Of a stretch of DNA of 9,646 bases, positions 6,709 through 9,646 are shown in pieces. Source of the DNA: Rickettsiales bacterium (GTDB lineage: Bacteria; Pseudomonadota; Alphaproteobacteria; Rickettsiales; UBA1997); contig CANNMN010000036.1 of assembly GCA_947505885.1 (NCBI GenBank), positions 1 to 9,646 on the forward strand, written 5' to 3'. A program made the position numbers and the translations under genes. Position 1 is the stretch's first letter; each line of letters begins with the position of its first letter. Below the pieces are notes generated by a model. That model searched no databases. It was given only the letters and a program-made list of their open reading frames with translations, and was not told the origin of the DNA.

Positions 6709-7515
6709 ATGAAAAAACTTCTGATATTTCTTATTTTATTTCTTTTGGCTGAGAATTCTTACGCAAAAATTGTGGGCGTTACGATTGATTACAGAAAAAA
6801 TTCTAACGCTGAAAATAAATTTGCCGAAACTTCGTTTTACGCTCTAAGAGATAATTACATTTCTTCTTTTCAGAAATCCTGCAAAAAATACGGGGTTGTG
6901 GTGGTTCCAATTCCACTCGATCAGACCATGATCAAAAGCTATGTCGAGACATTTGATGGGATAGTTTTCAGCGGAAATTATTATGATATAAACCCGAAAC
7001 TATACGGGCAGAATCCTTTGAACAGCACTGTGAAAATCGATGAAACCTATAAGAACGATTTCGAATCTGACTTGTTTAAGAATTTCTACAAAACCAAAAA
7101 ATCAATTTTTGCTATCTGCGGCGGTTATCAAATGATTAATGTAACACTTGGTGGCAAGCTTTATCAGGACATACCTTCGCAAATCAAAGATTCTAATATT
7201 AACCACTCTTCAAGCGGCAAGAAATGTGCTCACAAAATCAATATTCTGGAAAAAGAAGGAGTGTTTGCAAAAGCATTAATTGAAAGCAAAGAAAATGAAA
7301 AAGAGCTTTGCGTGAACTCAACTCATCACCAATCGATATCCGATATTTCTGAAAAATTAGAAATTACCGCAACTGCTGATGACGGCGTTATTGAGGCTTA
7401 TAAGGCTAAAAATTATCCTTTTTTAATTGGGGTTCAATGGCATCCAGAATTTGAATTAACAAAATTTGATACAAAGCTAATTGATGAATTTTGCAGCTCT
7501 GTTGCGAAGCAATAG
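6709..7515 (+). CDS. Exported peptidase C26 / gamma-glutamyl-GABA hydrolase-like protein
   Basis: This is a class I glutamine amidotransferase-like hydrolase of the peptidase C26 (PuuD) family, which cleaves gamma-glutamyl bonds. The substrate here is unknown. The catalytic triad is visible: nucleophile Cys137 in IFAICGGYQMINV, His245 and Glu247 in GVQWHPEF. The family landmarks FSGNYYDINPKLYG (87-100) and VNSTHHQSI (202-210) are kept. The nucleophile loop reads CGGYQ instead of the common CRGxQ. Residues 1-19 form a clear signal peptide (Lys-Lys, then a leucine/isoleucine core, ending NSYA before KIVGV), so the protein should act in the periplasm, whereas PuuD is cytoplasmic. At 268 residues it is full length. 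It is a single gene, convergent with selO. No Shine-Dalgarno is seen, and no other ATG fits the signal peptide. Confidence 0.92.
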   Translation: MKKLLIFLILFLLAENSYAKIVGVTIDYRKNSNAENKFAETSFYALRDNYISSFQKSCKKYGVVVVPIPLDQTMIKSYVETFDGIVFSGNYYDINPKLYGQNPLNSTVKIDETYKNDFESDLFKNFYKTKKSIFAICGGYQMINVTLGGKLYQDIPSQIKDSNINHSSSGKKCAHKINILEKEGVFAKALIESKENEKELCVNSTHHQSISDISEKLEITATADDGVIEAYKAKNYPFLIGVQWHPEFELTKFDTKLIDEFCSSVAKQ

Positions 7516-7538
7516 CACCTTCCGTGTAACAGAATTTT

Positions 7539-7557
7539 AACTTAACTTTTTTAAGTT
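7539..7557. terminator. Weak A/T hairpin between convergent genes
   Basis: AACTTAA (7539-7545) pairs perfectly with TTAAGTT (7551-7557) around a CTTTT loop, with short T and A runs on either side. It lies 23 bases after the C26 stop and 68 bases past the selO stop, so it could end transcription from both sides. The stem is almost all A-T, hence weak. Confidence 0.4.
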
Positions 7558-7625
7558 TTGCAGCGGGTTGAATAAAACTTTTTTCTGCGAGTTTCACCTT
7601 ATCAATTACGCCGAGTTTTATTATT

Positions 7626-9005
7626 TTAAGTTCCGCAAAAAGTTTGAGTAACTTTTTCAGATTCAGACGGCGGAAGTTGGTAAAATTTTTTATTTGCGCT
7701 GCTTTCGTAAGGATTTTTTAGAGCGGTTAGTAAATCGTAAAAAAGTTTAAGATCTCCTTCATTTGCTGCCTGGAGAGCCTCTTCAACTTTGTGATTTCTA
7801 GGAATAATAGCGGGATTATTTTCATCCATTAAACGCTGCGACGAATCGAATGATTGATTATTTTTTGCCAATCTTGCGCGCCAATTTTTCTGCCAATCGC
7901 CTTTTAACGAACTCAAATTTCGGAATGTATTGGTGTAGTCGGCGCGAGATTTTTGCATCCAATCTAGCAAGTCTTGAATTAGTTTTTCGTCGCCTTCTTC
8001 AGCGCCAAAAAGCCCAAGTTTTTTCCGCATCATTGCCAAGTATTTTTCTTGGTAAATCGCGCGAAAATTTTCGATTTCATTTTCAGCAACTTCTCGCGAC
8101 AAGAATGGCAGTAAAGTTTCAGCGAAGCGTGCAAGATTCCATTGTGCGACATTAGCCTGATTGGCAAAGGCGTAACGACCTCTTGAATCAATTGAACTAA
8201 ACACAGTCGCCGGATCATATTCATCGATAAAAGCACAAGGGCCGTAGTCGATTGTCTCGCCACAAATCGACATATTATCACTATTCATCACGCCGTGAAT
8301 GAAGCCAACACGCATCCAATTTACAATCAAATCTGCTTGGTGCTCGATGGTAATTTTAAGCAATTCTAGTGCATTTTTTTTCTGTGGAAAGTGTCGCGCA
8401 ATCGTGTATTCGATTAACTTCTCTACATCATTTTTACTTCCCATTGTCGCAGCAAATTGAAAAGTTCCAACGCGAATATGCGAACTTGCAACGCGAGTTA
8501 AAATCGCACCCGGCAATAAATTTTCGCGGTAAACATCTTCGCCCGTAGCAACCACCGCAAGACTGCGAGTAGTCGGAATTCCAAATGCATGCATCGCTTC
8601 TGAAATTACATATTCGCGCAGCATTGGCGCAAGTGCGGCACGACCATCGCCACGACGCGAATAAGGAGTTTTTCCCGATCCTTTGAGCTGAATATCAACG
8701 CGTTTTTTATCACGAGTTAAGTGCTCGCCCAAAAGAATCGCCCGACCGTCGCCAAGAATTACAAAGCCTCCATATTGATGTCCGGCGTAGGCTTGTGCGA
8801 TTGGTGCAGAATTTTTTGGCAAAATATTTCCGCTAAATAATTCAGCTCTTTGATCTTCCAAAAGTGTAGAAAAATTTAAGCCGAGCTCGTTTGCCAAATT
8901 TTCATTTAAAATAATCATCTGCGGATTTTCGACAGGAGTAGGCGCAACTTTGCTATAAAAAATTTTTGGCAGCTCGGCGTAACTATTTTCGAGGTTAAAT
9001 TTCAT
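7626..9005 (-). CDS. selO: Protein adenylyltransferase SelO (YdiU) pseudokinase
   Basis: SelO transfers AMP from ATP to hydroxyl side chains of proteins and is linked to redox stress responses. With numbering from the ATG at 9053, the signature blocks are AQAYAGHQYGGFVILGDGRA (86-105), QLKGSGKTPYSRRGDGRAAL (122-141), PTTRSLAVVATGE (160-172), LTRVASSHIRVGTFQF (185-200), HGVMNSDN (253-260) and DYGPCAFID (269-277). The last two hold the metal-binding Asn/Asp and the DFG-like Asp. The protein ends TFCGT, keeping the C-terminal Cys found in bacterial members. I place the start at Met17 (9005), where MKFNLENSYAELP lines up with known N-termini. The ATG at 9053 would add 16 mostly basic residues. 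Neither start has a Shine-Dalgarno. The protein is full length (459 or 475 residues) and the gene stands alone. Confidence 0.95.
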   Translation of the reverse strand: MKFNLENSYAELPKIFYSKVAPTPVENPQMIILNENLANELGLNFSTLLEDQRAELFSGNILPKNSAPIAQAYAGHQYGGFVILGDGRAILLGEHLTRDKKRVDIQLKGSGKTPYSRRGDGRAALAPMLREYVISEAMHAFGIPTTRSLAVVATGEDVYRENLLPGAILTRVASSHIRVGTFQFAATMGSKNDVEKLIEYTIARHFPQKKNALELLKITIEHQADLIVNWMRVGFIHGVMNSDNMSICGETIDYGPCAFIDEYDPATVFSSIDSRGRYAFANQANVAQWNLARFAETLLPFLSREVAENEIENFRAIYQEKYLAMMRKKLGLFGAEEGDEKLIQDLLDWMQKSRADYTNTFRNLSSLKGDWQKNWRARLAKNNQSFDSSQRLMDENNPAIIPRNHKVEEALQAANEGDLKLFYDLLTALKNPYESSANKKFYQLPPSESEKVTQTFCGT

Positions 9006-9058
9006 TCTGTTTTTTCGATCATTATCTCGTCTTCTTTTGTTATTTAAAAACATGAATG

Positions 9059-9070
9059 TCTGAATTCAGA
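9059..9070. promoter_or_regulatory. 12-base perfect palindrome upstream of selO
   Basis: TCTGAATTCAGA is self-complementary and lies 6 bases upstream of the longer selO start and 54 bases upstream of the preferred one. It could be an operator or part of the 5' leader. One palindrome of this size may occur by chance. Confidence 0.2.
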
Positions 9071-9086
9071 GACTATTTTCTCTTTT

Positions 9087-9526
9087 TTTGCTGAGATAAT
9101 TTTTTGGGATTAGTTTCAAGCGCGTTTTAATTTCATCGCTGTCGACTATCTAATTTAAACAACAGACGCGATTGGCAACATTGCAGAATCTTATCCGATG
9201 ACAAAATTACTCGGAACGATTTTTCTCATTGTCTCAGTAATTTTTTTCCTAACTTAAAAAAAGTTACCGCAATAAAAGAACAAATTTTTCTCTGCGCTGC
9301 AAGAATTTAGCGATTCTTTCCCTGGTTCGACAATATGATTTTTGTTTTGGTCGCTGATCATTGTGCGGGCAGTGTGAGCAATACCGACCTGCCTTTGTGG
9401 CGCTATCAGATTCCGGCAATTTTCTACGCACCAAAGATTCTCAAGCCGCAAAATATTGACAAGACAGTGAGTCAAATCGATCTTGCTCCGACGCTGTTTG
9501 GAATCATGAACATGTCTTACATGTAA
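9087..9526 (+). pseudogene. LTA-synthase-family sulfatase remnant
   Basis: Two pieces of one membrane-anchored sulfatase-fold protein remain. The first piece (9087-9257) reads AEIIFWD, then stop TAG at 9111 (probably once GAG), FQARFNFIAVDYLI, stop TAA at 9156, TTDAIGNIAESYPM and TKLLGTIFLIVSVIFFLT, ending at TAA 9255. This matches, as I recall, the N-terminal membrane domain (FWDEF..RFNFIAVDYL.YT.EVIGNI.ESYP). The second piece (9317-9526, another frame) reads FPWFDN, IFVLVADHCAGS, RYQIPAIFYAP and SQIDLAPTLFGIMNMSYM. That is the C-terminal catalytic portion with its ADHC metal site. The middle of the domain is deleted, and the gene stops just after NMSYM. Intact members transfer or hydrolyse phosphate or sulfate esters at the envelope. 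The remnant diverges from selO and meets a probable transposase fragment. Confidence 0.82.
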
Positions 9527-9571
9527 GAATTGGTCGCGTTGTTTACACAACCAAAATGTTTTCACGCGAAT

Positions 9572-9646
9572 TTACGTGGTGGTGTTTTTGGTTTTTGGAT
9601 CAAAGTATTCAAGCAATTTTTCGTAAGGTGTTTTGCCGTCAATTCC
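9572..9646 (-). mobile_element. C-terminal tip of a probable transposase
   Basis: Read on the minus strand from the window edge, 24 codons end in TAA at 9572-9574. The segment GIDGKTPYEKLLEYFDP resembles the C-terminal end of DDE integrase-type transposases (IS3/IS481-like), where a G.TPYEKL motif is common. If correct, the element's end lies between 9527 and 9571, perhaps at the TGTTTACACAACC at 9540, and it abuts the broken sulfatase gene. The fragment is short, so the family is uncertain. Confidence 0.5.

Overview
The window looks like chromosomal DNA of an alphaproteobacterium, probably a host-associated one (Rickettsiales or Holosporales would fit). The support is an NrdA without an ATP cone, many dispersed palindromic intergenic repeats, several decaying pseudogenes, and A/T-rich accessory DNA between richer housekeeping genes. 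No convincing Shine-Dalgarno motif is visible before any main gene. The taxonomic call is inference from style, not from a marker gene.

Layout, left to right. The minus strand at 1-1349 carries the N-terminal three quarters of nrdA (class I ribonucleotide reductase, large subunit), with a good NrdR-box match just upstream. A stretch of tandem palindromic repeats (1473-1685) follows. Then comes a complete tRNA-Ser(GCT) gene at 1827-1918. Next is an accessory block: a diverged repeat on the minus strand (1980-2090), a possible 20-codon ORF, and one very large A/T-rich gene (2337-5774) for a 1145-residue, apparently all-helical protein. Two tandem copies of the same repeat family, on the plus strand, and a 50-base near-perfect hairpin (6014-6063) close the block. 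The big gene therefore lies between inverted copies of one repeat family, next to a tRNA gene.

To the right is a KilA-N domain pseudogene on the minus strand (6241-6564), then an intact gene for an exported peptidase C26 (gamma-glutamyl-GABA hydrolase-like) protein. Convergent to it is selO/ydiU, the protein adenylyltransferase pseudokinase. Beyond selO lies a shredded LTA-synthase-type sulfatase pseudogene (9087-9526), and the window ends in what looks like the C-terminal tip of a transposase.

The housekeeping genes (nrdA, tRNA-Ser, selO) do not form one pathway. The interesting part is the accessory block. The 1145-residue protein resembles the helical C-terminal two thirds of large bacterial proteins that are often joined to NTPase or effector domains, but no P-loop, nuclease, TIR or SIR2 motif is seen here. 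A role in genome conflict or defence is possible but only inferred.
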